Part shown: one piece after another, positions 43,793-54,800 of the stretch
Position numbering within the stretch: the first letter of the stretch is position 1
Layout of the letters: each line of letters opens with the position of its first letter
Source of the DNA: Tieghemiomyces parasiticus
Lineage: Eukaryota; Kickxellomycota; Dimargaritomycetes; Dimargaritales; Dimargaritaceae
Reading direction: 5' to 3'
Length of the DNA stretch: 64,000 bases
NCBI GenBank assembly: GCA_027575765.1
Contig: JANBPT010000060.1
Coordinates: 1 to 64,000, forward strand
The notes under the pieces: generated by a model
Database searches by the model: none
Told to the model about the DNA's origin: nothing
Seen by the model: only the letters and a program-made list of their open reading frames with translations
Translations under genes and position numbers: made by a program

Positions 43793-45144
43793 GGCAAGCC
43801 TGGAAAAAGGAGGAGGGGGTTCGACTTTAGGGGACGATACGGACGTGAGACGGCGTCGAGTGGGTATGTCAATTGCGAGCGTAGGTGGTACCAGGCCAGG
43901 TGTTCATAAAGGAGGGGGGAGAGGTTGAAGTGCTAAAGTATCGTCGCAGGCAGCGCGGACGGAAAGAGGTTCGGTTTATAATATCGAGTATCGCCTCTGT
44001 ATGGGCGCTGCGAGCCAGTGGCGAGCCGGGTTGAGCCCTCTCCGTTACAGATCAGTGCCCCTAGCCTCCAATCCCAGCGAGCTTATGCATGACTCACGTT
44101 GCGCTTGCCAGGGGATGGAGGCGGCACCGGGTTGCGCCAACCTAATTGGCGGGACCAGGTCCCTTAACATTGCTACGCGAAGGTGAGTGAATGAAGAGGT
44201 ATTATGTATGGCGCTGCGTTCATGACAAGTCCAGCTCGATATCTGACCACCGCTGATCGTAGTGGCCCCAGTCATTCTGCTTTATCGCACCCCAAGCCCG
44301 GCTTTGTCTCTAGGGTCGCTTCAATTGGGAAAAATTGGTTGGAATCTGAAGTCCAATCTTCCTAGCGGTAGCTACTTTGGCCGTGCTGGCCTCCCGCCGT
44401 TCTCCCCCCCCCCAAGTATGTCGTTGCCGGCCTCACTATGTCCTGACCAGCCGGATGGTGGAGTGCATCGGGGCGAAGTGGAGGCGGGCAACCAAGTTGC
44501 TGCATGACCCTTGCACAGCGGGGGGCTGCGGAAGGCAGCGATGCTCGGAAGCGTTCGGACAGCCGGCAACAGGCGTCCTAGTGCCCTTGCAGAGTAAAAT
44601 GAGCGAGGGGGCTGGGTCGGCAGGCTGGAGGGACCGTGTTGTGACTTGGGCCACATTGTGGTTCCCTTTGACTCTTGTGGGACATCCCCCGCCAAATTAA
44701 CCCCGCTAAGACTAGTCATTATGGAGAGTGGTATCAGGCCAGTGTGTCATCGAGCTGATTCACTAGAGGGCAACCTCGGGCGTACCCGTGCGCCTTTGTC
44801 CTCCCCCCATCCCTTCTTACCTCACCGCTGGTGGGGTGACCTGCCCGTCTGCCTGTATGCCGCCCCAAAAGGCCCTGAACTTTGTTCCTTGGCCCCCTAC
44901 CTACTTTCCGTTTCACCTCATCGCCCGCCTGGTTTCCTTCTAGAGTCTTTTGTAAACGTCGTTCCTATTTGGTTGTGGCATTATACCGCGATCCAATTTA
45001 CTTGCTTTCTTGGCATTCCCTCCGTAGCATATTTTAGCCCTGCCGCCCGTTAGTCCATCCATATCGACCTTCTTCCCGCATCTCATTCCGACCCACACCG
45101 TCGCTGGTGTCGTACCCTAGCCTTTCTGTCCCCCATCCTTCATC
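43793..45144. other. Divergent promoter region, AROM and alpha-SNAP (1.35 kb)
   Basis: Contains a TATAAA-like stretch on the minus strand near 43975-43981, a TGACTCA at 44090-44096, and a run of ten C at 44404-44413. The last 250 nt before alpha-SNAP are CT-rich. No gene can be supported. Confidence 0.6.
44090..44096. promoter_or_regulatory. TGACTCA, candidate Gcn4-type site upstream of AROM
   Basis: A perfect palindromic TGACTCA about 300 nt upstream of the AROM start. In budding yeast this is the Gcn4 site that controls amino-acid genes including ARO1. The heptamer is expected a few times by chance in 64 kb and does occur elsewhere in the window, so function is a guess from position. Confidence 0.35.
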
Positions 45145-46630
45145 ATGACCGAGGCCGACGCCCGCAATCTCCTCGAGCAAGCGGCCAAGAAGGCCAACAG
45201 CCGCCCGTGGTTCGGCCTGGGAGGTCCTAAGTATGAAGAAGCAGCCGAACTCTACCAGCAGGCTGGCAATTCATTCAAGTTACTCAAGAAATGGAGCGAC
45301 GCCGGCCAAGCCTACAATCGGGCAGCCGAGCTGCTAGTCAATATCGGAGAGCGGGACGACGCCGCCACCCAGTTTATCGCGGCTTCTAAGTGCTTCAAGA
45401 AGGGCTGCCCTGAAGGTAAGTTAACCAACGCCCATGGCGCTTTCGCGAGTAAAAAGACCGATGCATGCCCTCGGGCCAGCCCAAGGCGGCGGGCCAGAAA
45501 CGAGCGCATTCCTCAGTTGCCAGTGCAGTACCCCGCTCGACGCTACCTCCGCTAGCTGTAGATAGGAAAGGCCGAGGGGACAAGGGGGAGGACCTGACAA
45601 GAGCATACCCCGGACCTGCGGTGGTTCTCACCAAGGACTGTGGGTCGAGCGTCGGCCTTGAGTGTCACCGTGCCGCTTAGAGGCCCCGACAAGGCGCAAA
45701 GCGACGTTACACCTGGGCCACAGCCCCCCACCTCGAACGCTTTTTCCCGACCCTGCGTCGCCACCCCCCTCCATTTCCTTTTTCCCTTCCCCTTCACCAC
45801 CGGCAAGGTGGCCGCCGGTTGACGTCACCTGTATCCTATATGGCAAGGGACCAGTGCGTCCCCCCTCCCTGGATCGCTCGGGTGGCTGCGGACGATCCTT
45901 GTCGCCCAGACCCTCGTCAACGACGGTGGCTGAATTTTACATGATGTTTCCGGACTGGCCTACCACACGATGACCACTGCGCTAACCTCTGATGATCCCA
46001 CTATGTTCAATACCCTGCGTATTCAACTCCACAGACGCCATCAAGGCCCTCCGGAAGGCCATCGAGGTGCTGACGGACAGCGGTCGATTCTATCCAGCCG
46101 CCAACCACCAGAAGGAAATCGCCCAGATCTACGAGACGGAGCTGATGGACATCAAGGGCGCCATGGTGGCCTACGAGGCCGCCGCCGATCTCTACAGCGG
46201 TGAGGAGTCCACCGCCCAGACCAACAACTGCCGTCTCAAGGTTGCCACCTTCGCTGCCCAGCTCGAACAGTACGACAAGGCCGTGGAAATCTTTGAGCAG
46301 ATCGCCCACGCTAGCATCGATAACCAGCTCACCAAGTGGTCCGTCAAGGAATACCTTCTTAAGGCCGGAATATGTCGCTTGGCTGCCGGAGACGAGGTGG
46401 CTATGCAGCGGGCCTTCCAGCGCTACCAGGAGATGGACGTGTCCTTTGGTTCGACCCGCGAATGCAAGCTATTGCTGAACCTGGCCGACGCCGTGCGGGC
46501 AGGCGACGTGGACGCCTTCACGCACTATGTCTTTGAGTACGATCAGATGACCAAGCTTGACAACTGGAAGACCACCCTGCTCCTGCGAGTCAAGAAGTCG
46601 CTCACCGAGCAGGAATCGGAGCTAACATAA
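45145..46630 (+). CDS. SEC17: Alpha-SNAP, NSF attachment protein (two exons)
   Basis: Exons 45145-45415 and 46035-46630 give 288 residues (budding-yeast Sec17 has 292). Donor GTAAGT and acceptor CACAG, phase 1, rebuild CPEDAIKALRKAIE, matching the conserved region of alpha-SNAP. The protein is a row of TPR-like helical hairpins: LLEQAAKKANS with the membrane-facing loop PWFGLGGPKYEEAAELYQQAG, then AYNRAAELL, AANHQKEIAQIYE, and YDKAVEIFEQIA. The C-terminus KSLTEQESELT keeps the acidic-then-Leu end known to stimulate NSF. The protein binds SNARE complexes and recruits Sec18/NSF for their disassembly in all membrane fusion steps. Elongin C follows on the same strand after 736 nt. Confidence 0.95.
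45416..46034 (+). other. Intron of alpha-SNAP
   Basis: 619 nt, GTAAGT...CACAG, phase 1; the longest intron in the window. It contains short open frames but no separate gene. Confidence 0.9.
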
Positions 46631-47366
46631 ACGGCCAACCACCGTTCCCTACCGGTTTGTTCTCACCCTCTGGGGGGAGGAGGGTCTGCTGTCACCAACA
46701 ATCTCCGCGGATTCCTCTTGCTCGACGTCCTCCCCCCCCCTCTGCGGTATTTTATATTAGAGTCTATCCCGTCTCTTTCTCCTTTTGCCCTTTTACGATA
46801 TAACCTGCATTCTCCCCTACCCCTGCCTCCCTGACCATGATTTTACCGAGGCGCGAGTCATTCTCGTCGCGCTGCCGCTTCTATATATTTTTGTCCTTAG
46901 TATGTCGCCACGCTCCTTTCTCCTACGCACTTGAATGCTTCTTTGTTTGCTGATGTCTGCCCCTCGTATCTACCTGTAACAACCTGTCACGTCTGCCGGA
47001 CCAGGGCTTTGTCAGCCTTGCGAAAGTTCCGCGTCCAAATCAACTATCCACATAACCAGCCTCTATAAATGAATCATGATCCGTTGAATAGAGGAAGTTA
47101 GAGGCCGACCTACTGGATTTAGCCACCCACAGAGTAGAAAGTGTCTGCAACTCGGAATTGGTATTGGCCTACTTTGGTTACTGTCAATACGAACCAATCG
47201 GACTGTCGACGTACAGGGAAGACCGCTCGGCCGCAGCAACGCCTCAAAGTTGCGCGCCTAGGCTCTTTGCGTATCACTGAGGCGCTTCCTTCGCACTGTT
47301 GCAATCTTATACTTCCTCCATTCCACTTAGCTTTATTAACCATCTTTGACAGCCGAACTACCCGCC
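46631..47366. other. Spacer alpha-SNAP to elongin C
   Basis: 736 nt between tandem plus-strand genes. A run of nine C lies at 46732-46740; the rest is pyrimidine-rich and carries AT-rich patches. No further element recognised. Confidence 0.5.
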
Positions 47367-47880
47367 ATGAGTGACGGTAAGACCAGCATCGGCATCGCTG
47401 CGCGCCCACCCTGAGCCGAGCAAACCGGACACGTCGGAGCCTACGGCAATGGGGCTTAACACCCACTGGTCTATGGGGCCCAGAATTTGCCTAGTTGGTC
47501 GCAAGTAAAGTACTAACCCACGCCCTGATTCGTCGCGGCCTATGACCCGTGGCATTCCGATCTTCTCAGCCGCCGCCTCGACCAACGAGGGTTTCGTGAA
47601 GCTCATCAGCAACGACGGCTTCGTGTGTTATCTCCCCAAACCCGTCGCCTGCGGCTCGGGCACCATACGAAGTCTGTTATCGAGCTCGGAGGATTTCATG
47701 GAGGCCCGGACTAACGAATTGACGTTCCAGGTTATCCGAGGCCCCATCCTAGAGAAAGTGTGTCAGTACCTGTTCTACAAGCACAAGTACGATCAAACGT
47801 GGACTGATATACCCGAGTTTCCTATCGAGCCTGAAATCGCCCTGGAGTTGTTGATGACCTCCGACTTTTTGGATGTGTAG
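47367..47880 (+). CDS. ELC1: Elongin C homologue (two exons, 10-nt first exon)
   Basis: Exon 1 is 47367-47376 (ATGAGTGACG) and exon 2 is 47570-47880; together 106 residues, close to human elongin C (112). Donor GTAAGA and acceptor TTCTCAG, phase 1. The product begins MSDAAASTNEGFVKLIS and keeps the Skp1/BTB fold: GFVKLISNDGFVCYL, SGTIRSLLS, ILEKVCQYLFYKHKY, IPEFPIEPEIALELLMTSDFL. Elongin C pairs with elongin B or substitutes and BC-box proteins in Cullin-RING ubiquitin ligases and, with elongin A, acts on stalled RNA polymerase II. An alternative is to start at the in-frame ATG at 47542, within the proposed intron, which would give MTRGIPIFS; the spliced form fits family N-termini better. Convergent with IBA57, 199 nt between stops. 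Confidence 0.9.
47377..47569 (+). other. Intron of elongin C
   Basis: 193 nt, GTAAGA...TTCTCAG, phase 1, after only ten coding bases. It contains an in-frame ATG (47542) that could serve as an alternative start if the upstream exon is skipped. Confidence 0.75.
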
Positions 47881-48079
47881 TCCTCGCTACGAATATTGTG
47901 CAACGGTCATGGACAGATCCATAAATTTCAGTGTGGATATAGCTGCTTAATCGTAACATTGAATGGTGGCCATACAGGGGCGTGAGGAAATGCATCTCCC
48001 ACTCGGGTCAACAGAATAGATGCTATAGAAAAGGTCAAAGTGTAGACTGCCCAGCCCATGCCCCCAAGACATCCATCAC

Positions 48080-49609
48080 CTAGGGGGTTTGCGGCCACCA
48101 GTCGGGTGTGCGGGGAAGCACCCGCAGGACCACTGGGGCCCCGTCTGGACTACGGCCCAACGCCACGAACTTGTGCTCCGGGTCATGGAGCGTCTCCAAT
48201 CGTACCAGCGCCAGTCCGATATTACCCACCCCACCACAGAACTTGGCACTGGGCCGGGAGCTCCGGGTGCGCCGTTTGATCGTCGGCTCAGCCGGGGTGT
48301 CTTCCGGTTTGACATCGTCAGTTGGCGCCAGGATGGCGAGGCTCGCCGCTGGGGTCGTGTCGATCGATACACGGTAGATATCTGCCTGGTGGTCGGGCAA
48401 CTCGAACCCGGCCTGCAGTTCCAGGCTCACGGGACGGGTAGGGTCCAAGGTATAGGCATCAGGGACCAAGGCTATCGGCACCACACGCTTGCGGACCACA
48501 CCCGTATGATATGTTCGGATAGTTAACTCCTGGCCCACGTAACAACCCTTGCGGAAATCCACGCCGTGCATGTAATCCAGGTTATACTCCAACGGCAGGA
48601 CCTGTCGGGGAGCGATTTCGCGGCAGCCCTCTGGAACGCCCAGGAGCAGGCGACGCAGGGTGTAGGTGAGAGGGTTGACCTCACGGAACGAGGCCGGGAG
48701 TCCCGGGCGTGGATCGGTGGCAGGCAGAACCACACGCAATCCTAGACCGGGGGCCCGCGTGTCCTGCATCCAGATACCAATCTCGCGGCTCTTAAGCACC
48801 AGGCTACCACGCGGGAGCTGGGCGGCGGTGTGATTCACTGGGGCCTCGGGCCCCGAGACGGTGCCCCCCTCCGCCACGGTGGGCCGCGGGTTGGTCAGTT
48901 GCTGCGACCAACACCATAGGGTGTTCGTACCGGGCCCCCAGATATTCCACACGGTATACTGCTCTGTCACCATCTCGACCTGGACTTTGGCTCGCAGACG
49001 TCTGAGGGACAGCTGTTTACATAGTTCGTTGGCCACCGCGGCGTCGCACTCAATCAGGAACGCCGGCGGGGTCATGGGAAACCGTTCGCCCACGTTACGC
49101 GGATACACCAAGGCATCGTAGAGAACCCGACCCTGCGGTACCAAGAAATGGGCGTAAAACCCTCCCCCGCCTACCGCCAATTTAGGCATATGGTTAGTGA
49201 TGAGGCCCTGTAGGAACGCGGTCGCGTCCTCCCCAGCTACCTGGATAAGCCCGCGACCAGGAACGCGACAGTAGTGGTCCGTCTGGTCGAGTACGTGGGT
49301 GGGGTCCGGATACACAGGGAGGCCGCGGAGAGCTGCCGGATAGGTCGGGTCTGTTGAGGACGTGTCAACCGAAGAGCTTGGGGCGGTGGGCCGATCGGCA
49401 GCAGTAGTGCTGGGGGTGGACAGAAACCGGATAGAGATCGCTCGACCTGGGGTGGGGAGCCGGCGCATTACATGGTATTTGGGTGGTGTGGTACTGTCCT
49501 GAAAAGGGCCACCGTGGTACGCAGCGGCCGTCAAACATCGTTGGACAGGCGGTCGGAGATTGGCCAGGGCCAGGGGGCCGCTGCGTAGGGCGCCGTGGCG
49601 GACTAGCAT
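48080..49609 (-). CDS. IBA57: IBA57-type mitochondrial Fe-S cluster assembly factor
   Basis: 509 residues, one exon, ATG at 49609. The first 95 residues are Arg/Ser/Pro-rich and nearly free of acids, as in a mitochondrial presequence. The body is the folate-binding YgfZ/GcvT-like fold: GRGLIQVAGEDATAFLQGLITN at the start, a beta-rich middle, and the family signature KGCYVGQE with Cys356, followed by LTIRTYHTGVVRKRVVP. With ISA1 and ISA2 it makes [4Fe-4S] clusters for aconitase and lipoate synthase in mitochondria. A low-complexity insert with KRRTRSSRPS near residue 460 separates the last strands, longer than in yeast or human. Identity rests on the signature and overall order and is secure. 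Confidence 0.94.
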   Translation of the reverse strand: MLVRHGALRSGPLALANLRPPVQRCLTAAAYHGGPFQDSTTPPKYHVMRRLPTPGRAISIRFLSTPSTTAADRPTAPSSSVDTSSTDPTYPAALRGLPVYPDPTHVLDQTDHYCRVPGRGLIQVAGEDATAFLQGLITNHMPKLAVGGGGFYAHFLVPQGRVLYDALVYPRNVGERFPMTPPAFLIECDAAVANELCKQLSLRRLRAKVQVEMVTEQYTVWNIWGPGTNTLWCWSQQLTNPRPTVAEGGTVSGPEAPVNHTAAQLPRGSLVLKSREIGIWMQDTRAPGLGLRVVLPATDPRPGLPASFREVNPLTYTLRRLLLGVPEGCREIAPRQVLPLEYNLDYMHGVDFRKGCYVGQELTIRTYHTGVVRKRVVPIALVPDAYTLDPTRPVSLELQAGFELPDHQADIYRVSIDTTPAASLAILAPTDDVKPEDTPAEPTIKRRTRSSRPSAKFCGGVGNIGLALVRLETLHDPEHKFVALGRSPDGAPVVLRVLPRTPDWWPQTP

Positions 49610-50960
49610 GTCGACCTTTCGAAAGGTGGTGTTTGGGGGGTAAGGATAAAATATAGTGCCTTATTCCACCAGGTTGGAGCGAAGAATGGCGAGGCAAGAG
49701 GAAACAAATGGCGGCAGAGAGTCGGATTAGGCGGTCATGGGTCTTACATAACAGCTCGAGCATTCAAGGGCCGCAGGTCAAGCAGGGTCTGGACGAATTC
49801 AAATAGATTGCGTTGGGCCAGGTACCACCGTGGCCAGCTAGATATTGTTCGATTGGTCCGCTCTCTTTGCTCCAGGTCCTAAGCACCTTATTAGACTCTA
49901 AGCACCTCTAACAATTTTGTTGACCAGCCTCTTCCATTCACAAGTTGATTTGACCAAGGCTTGTAGTGTACAGTGAGGCAATTATGTTTGATCTTACCAG
50001 TCTACTAAACATGTGAAGCAAAGTGATGCCAAGTAGGTGACGGAATGAACTCCTTTCATGTATATCCATGTGTACACTTCCCCCCCCTCAGCGATATAGA
50101 CTCGCCACAGTGCTTAGGAACAAGTGCACATTATGCCACAGAAAGGTGGCGAACGATCAACGATAATATATATAAATATATGTCATTAACGGCAGAGGAA
50201 AGTGTAATTAAGTAGTGTTAAAATTGAACTCTCTCAAGGGAACCCCCCCCACTCTATTGGTCTTAACCTTCCAACAACGGAATACATAGGGCAGTCAAAA
50301 ATCTATAGCACCTTTTGCTCTATTTTCCCCTAGACTCCGAGTCACCCAACCTCACAGTGTGCCCCACACCTATAATCCTTCGTAGCTGTCCTCCTACCGT
50401 ATCACCGGGGACTAGTCCTACCCCACGGTTTACTGGAACCACACGTTCTCCACTTAAGTTTTTGTGCTGGACTTACACTGGCTACCACCCCCAAAATGGG
50501 AGTCGCGGCGTTTTACGCGACGTTAAATAAACATCCTCCTCCCCTCTATCATACCCTTCTTGATTCATTGTGTATGGACTATACGACATTCAAAGCCAAT
50601 ACCATCTCGATTACACTTAATATAAATCTTGACTGTTTCCATGGGATGCCTATTTACTGACCTTTTCATATGACTGGTATTTGAAAGAAAGCCACTTAGT
50701 GGCGACCGGCATCGATTTACAAATGGGTGTATATATGTCAGTGATAGTAAACGAGAAGGATTCCCCAGTAAAGAAAAAGGTTGGTAAATGAAACAAAGAG
50801 GCATGAATACGCAAACGTCGCAGGGAGGTGAAAGCAGAGGTTGTAGGTAGTAAGTATGACCTATAATCCATGGACATTGGTATAGAAAAGACTGAAGATA
50901 GAAATGGCCAAGGAGCAGGTGGTTGACGAGTCAGTGCATCGGTATGGTGAAGCGGGGTTA
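49610..50960. other. Spacer (1.35 kb) between IBA57 and the small secreted protein gene
   Basis: AT-rich compared with the genes, with two runs of eight C (50080-50087 and 50243-50250) and a TATA-rich stretch near 50165-50180. No gene can be supported. Confidence 0.5.
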
Positions 50961-51317
50961 TCAGTAACCCCCACCACTGTTGGGCCGACTGCCTGGCAGC
51001 TTATAGTTATCAATAATCAATTCCTCCGCTGACTCATCCTCGGGTTGAAAATTTAGAAGTTCATCGCTATAACCGTGTTCTATATTGAGCAGGTACTCGA
51101 ATGAGTCGTTGGGTTCCGTACTGGAGGTACTTCCAAAAGGATTGCTGCGAATCGTCTGACTTCGACCATTATATGCATTGACTACATTATTTACAGCCTG
51201 TTGGGCCCTGTTGGAGAGATTCTCCCAAAAACCCTGAGAGGGCGGATTGGGAATCGGAACAGCCGCGGTTTGGCACGCAAGTACGCCCAGCAGGACCAGT
51301 GTGAAAATAGGGCGCAT
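50961..51317 (-). CDS. Small secreted protein, unrecognised family
   Basis: 118 residues. The N-terminus MRPIFTLVLLGVLACQTAAVP is a clear signal peptide, with likely cleavage near residue 19. The mature chain of about 98 residues has no Cys; it begins with Pro and Asn (IPNPPSQGFWENL), has an amphipathic helix-like part (SNRAQQAVNNVVNAY), and a strongly acidic second half (DSFEYLLNIE, EDESAEELIIDNY) ending in SGGGY. There is no transmembrane or GPI signal. I do not recognise the family. Size, secretion signal and isolation in a gene-poor stretch make it a candidate effector or apoplastic protein, but nothing in the sequence proves that. The ATG is the only one at the start of the signal peptide. 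Confidence 0.7.
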   Translation of the reverse strand: MRPIFTLVLLGVLACQTAAVPIPNPPSQGFWENLSNRAQQAVNNVVNAYNGRSQTIRSNPFGSTSSTEPNDSFEYLLNIEHGYSDELLNFQPEDESAEELIIDNYKLPGSRPNSGGGY

Positions 51318-51663
51318 TGTGTCAGTGACAGTGAGTATACTAGTCTTGGTAAGAGAGTCGGTGCGCCGAGGTGTAGTATGGTGTTAGTAAATACGTTGCG
51401 AAAAGTGAGAGCACGGTAGATGGTAACAACAGGTGGCTGCGGGTGAGGTGTATTTAAGTTCTGTCTGCTACCATCTGCCGCATTGAAATTGTGGGTAGCG
51501 CGATGGATAAGCTGATGTAACCCTTCATGAACTTGGAAAGTTCCACACAATGAATGGGCAGGTATCGCCTAATATGGGGCGTTGGGCTCCTAATTCATCG
51601 TCGACCTTCGCCGCGAGTCCTATTGGGAGAGGGAGAAGGGCACAGCTAACTCTGGCCCTTACC

Positions 51664-51870
51664 TTATATTGGCCGCAAAGTCGAGAATTCTTCATTATAC
51701 GAACCAGCCAGGGACGTCGGCGGCAGAGGTTCACCGATGGGCTCGGTTCGAGTTGGAGGTGCTTGTACAAACTGGCCTATTGTCGCTGATAGTAGGGTAT
51801 TTACAAGAGCTTCAGCTGCAGCTTGTTGTTCCCTAATCCTCAGTTTTAACATTGTTAACCAGGCGAGCAT
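51664..51870 (-). CDS. Possible small ORF, unrecognised
   Basis: 68 codons from ATG, starting MLAWLTMLKLRIREQQAAAEAL and ending FSTLRPI. A TATAAAAT stretch lies about 20 nt upstream and a GTAAGG follows the stop by one base. The first half could form an amphipathic helix. Length and lack of known similarity leave it doubtful. Confidence 0.2.
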   Translation of the reverse strand: MLAWLTMLKLRIREQQAAAEALVNTLLSATIGQFVQAPPTRTEPIGEPLPPTSLAGSYNEEFSTLRPI

Positions 51871-54800
51871 CGCGAGTTATTATTTTATAATGAACCGGTT
51901 GTGGGTATTTAGTTTATGGTATGGTCACGCCAGTCGACACACTGGGGGCGCAGCGCTCGCCACAGTACATTTTTATGCCTGTTTCGCCAATTAGTAGTTG
52001 GCATGGCCCGGCTGATGGGCTGCTGCCCATCAGAGAGATTTCGTTATCTGCCATCCAAGCGACGGGAAGGAACGTGAGCCCTTTCTCACTCTCGTTCATA
52101 TTGCAGCGCTCCAGGCCATGACTATTGGATGGCTGAGCACCGGGCCCTACGATGCAAGACATGCTAGTGCTAGTGCAGCCTAAGGTTTCTATTTGCCTAT
52201 TACACTCACTTTTTCGATGGGAAGACGGGAAAAGGGTGGCGAAAGGGAGTCGGCCGTTGAAAGTACATAGTTGTACCCTATCTATCCTACATTCCAAGTG
52301 TATTGGGCCTATCGGAGAGTCATTACTGATACAAGGCCAAGAGGAAACGTGACGCTGCCGTGTCCTTGGTGTAGCCGTCCCACCTGTTTCGTCCAGCCGA
52401 AGGAAAGGGGGGGGCGAAGTGAGAATGAAGCTGGCGGTGTACCGCGGATATCATTGGGCCAACATGTAGCCATAGGGTCTCTTCTGCCTAATTTTAGCGG
52501 GTAGAGAAAGGTGCAAAGAGGCGGAGGACGAAGCAAAAAAATTGTTCACTGCCGCCAACTTTTCGTCGTGCGTTTCGTTCGTTTTAATAGGGCCGGCCTT
52601 TTCTTCTCGGTGACTCGTAGGCTGAAAGAAGGACAACCCCTTGTATGTTGGGCCCATTGTACAGCCATCAGCCCTCGTACAAAGGATCACAGCTACTAAA
52701 ATTTCGAGGACTAACGGGGTGTGACTTTCGATGTAAGGCCTATTGGTCAACCGTCGGTTCTTCCCGTCTCCTCGTGTTATCCAAACGTGAAAAAGGTGGG
52801 AAAGGGAGGCGAGGAGGTTGTGATACTTCTCGCCCGCATCTTGCCTCATCCCTCATTTGCCGCCTATTTAACCCTATACGGTTCATCCTCTAAGAGTCCG
52901 ACTCGTCACTGCAAGTCAACCATCTGTTCTAGCTGTTGCCGTACTTAGAGTTCTAGGCCTTCCCCTATCCTGGGCGATGAGGTCCGCGCTCACCGCCCTG
53001 TATGTTTGATTTATTGGCTGTAAACTTTGCTGGTTTCAGCCAGCCAAGGCACGGTATTTTTACCCTCCCCTCTTGCCACGCAAACGCATTATCGACCTCG
53101 GCCGAGCCGCAGAAACTGAATGTCAAGCTCTGCTGTGGTACTCCCCTTTCCGATCTAGGGCCCTGCCGAGGCGTTAGTGAATCGTACGGATGGCTTGGTA
53201 GATCGTCATAGCGGAATAAAGAGAAAAATGATCGGGTAAATTATGAACACAAATCGACGGGGACAGATGGTGGGCTCTGGCCCACCTCCTGAGGTATTGT
53301 ATGATTTCTATTCACACGTCTGCCGACCCTGTATACACCACCGCGGTGATTGCAACCTCGATGGATCCCCCACCTCCTTCATTTACTTGAGTCCCATTAC
53401 TTTGCCGGTCGCAATAGCCGTCACGTGAATGCAAGGCTCGATAGCCCAGACTCGACCTCCTGTCAACGGGGGGATACTCGTATTCAACCATCATTCAATG
53501 CGGCCTATATAGCTACCGACGCTGTGGTATGTAATGGACAACTTCGATAGCAGTTTAAATCCTTAACCGGGTGCAGATGTTGTAGCGTTGCACACCAGGA
53601 GGAGGAGCAAGTGGCGAATGGCGCCACGTCGGGGGCTGGCAATCTCTAGGTGGGTGATGGATGAAGATCCAAACCAGTCCGTTACGATAGTCTCATTTGA
53701 TCTTGTATCCCGTGGCAGGCGGGCCGAAAGTAGCTCGATGGTCCAGTTCTGTCACTCCCCAGTATCCAATATCACAAGTCTCTGAAGCACCACCGGGTGG
53801 TGCACACAGTCAGGTCCAGTAGTATCACGGAGCGCAGTTGTGTACGGCCCTGGATTAGAATGGCGTACGGGTTATCGTTATAAATCCTACCTAGGCGTCC
53901 ACCAACGCTCTGGGCATCGGACGTTACCCCCGGTGAAGGCTGATTCCAAGGCTGCTTGACGTATAGGCGGTGGCTGGACCATCCGTTACCCGAAAAGGAG
54001 GGCCGCACTTAGGAGCCAGTATGAACCAGACTTTATGACCGGGAAATACAAGGCCAATTTATGAAGCAGCCCATGAAAATGAGAGTTCGCATGCTCTTGC
54101 AAGCGGGCTCCTGGGGTTAGTCATGGAGGCGGTCGAGTGAGAGAAGTGGCTGGCGGTGGTTGGCTGCAAGACTGAATCACATCGCGATGTGTGTATCGCC
54201 CAAGCCACCCATCAATCTTCCCCCTGACCAGCACCCCAACCTCACTTTCGTGCTCATCAGGTTTCGAACAGGTAGAGATGTCTGGCATTGTGACTCGGAG
54301 CGAAACGGGTCCAGTCTGCCCCCCCTCCTTATTTTATTTTTTTCGAATCTATACTACGTAAACAATTGCAAGCAACGGCTGGGGAGAGGAAGCAGTGGTG
54401 CTTATGGTCACGGATGCTCCCCTAGTGCGGGCTAGAGATCTTCCGTGTCTCCTACCGTGGTCATTTGTGGTCTATACGCCTTGCATCCCGACTCCCTCAC
54501 CCACTTCAGCCAAAAGTGGGAACCTCCTGTGGTTTATTTTTGGGGTAAGCCTTTCTTTAGCTTCCATCGGGGGAGGCCGCACCTGGTGGATCGGCAGGCA
54601 GATGATGGTAACAACGCTGCGTTAATGAGCTGGCACGTTATCTCCCATTTGCACAGAGAGAAGTATTCCGAGCGTGAACGAAAAGTAAATCACGTCGGCG
54701 GAAACCTTCGTCATAATGGTGTCTCCGCTATCACCGTCGGGGCCACAGCCGCAAGATAAACGCTGAGGGTTCGCTCTGTTTGTCTAGGGACATCGTGGCC

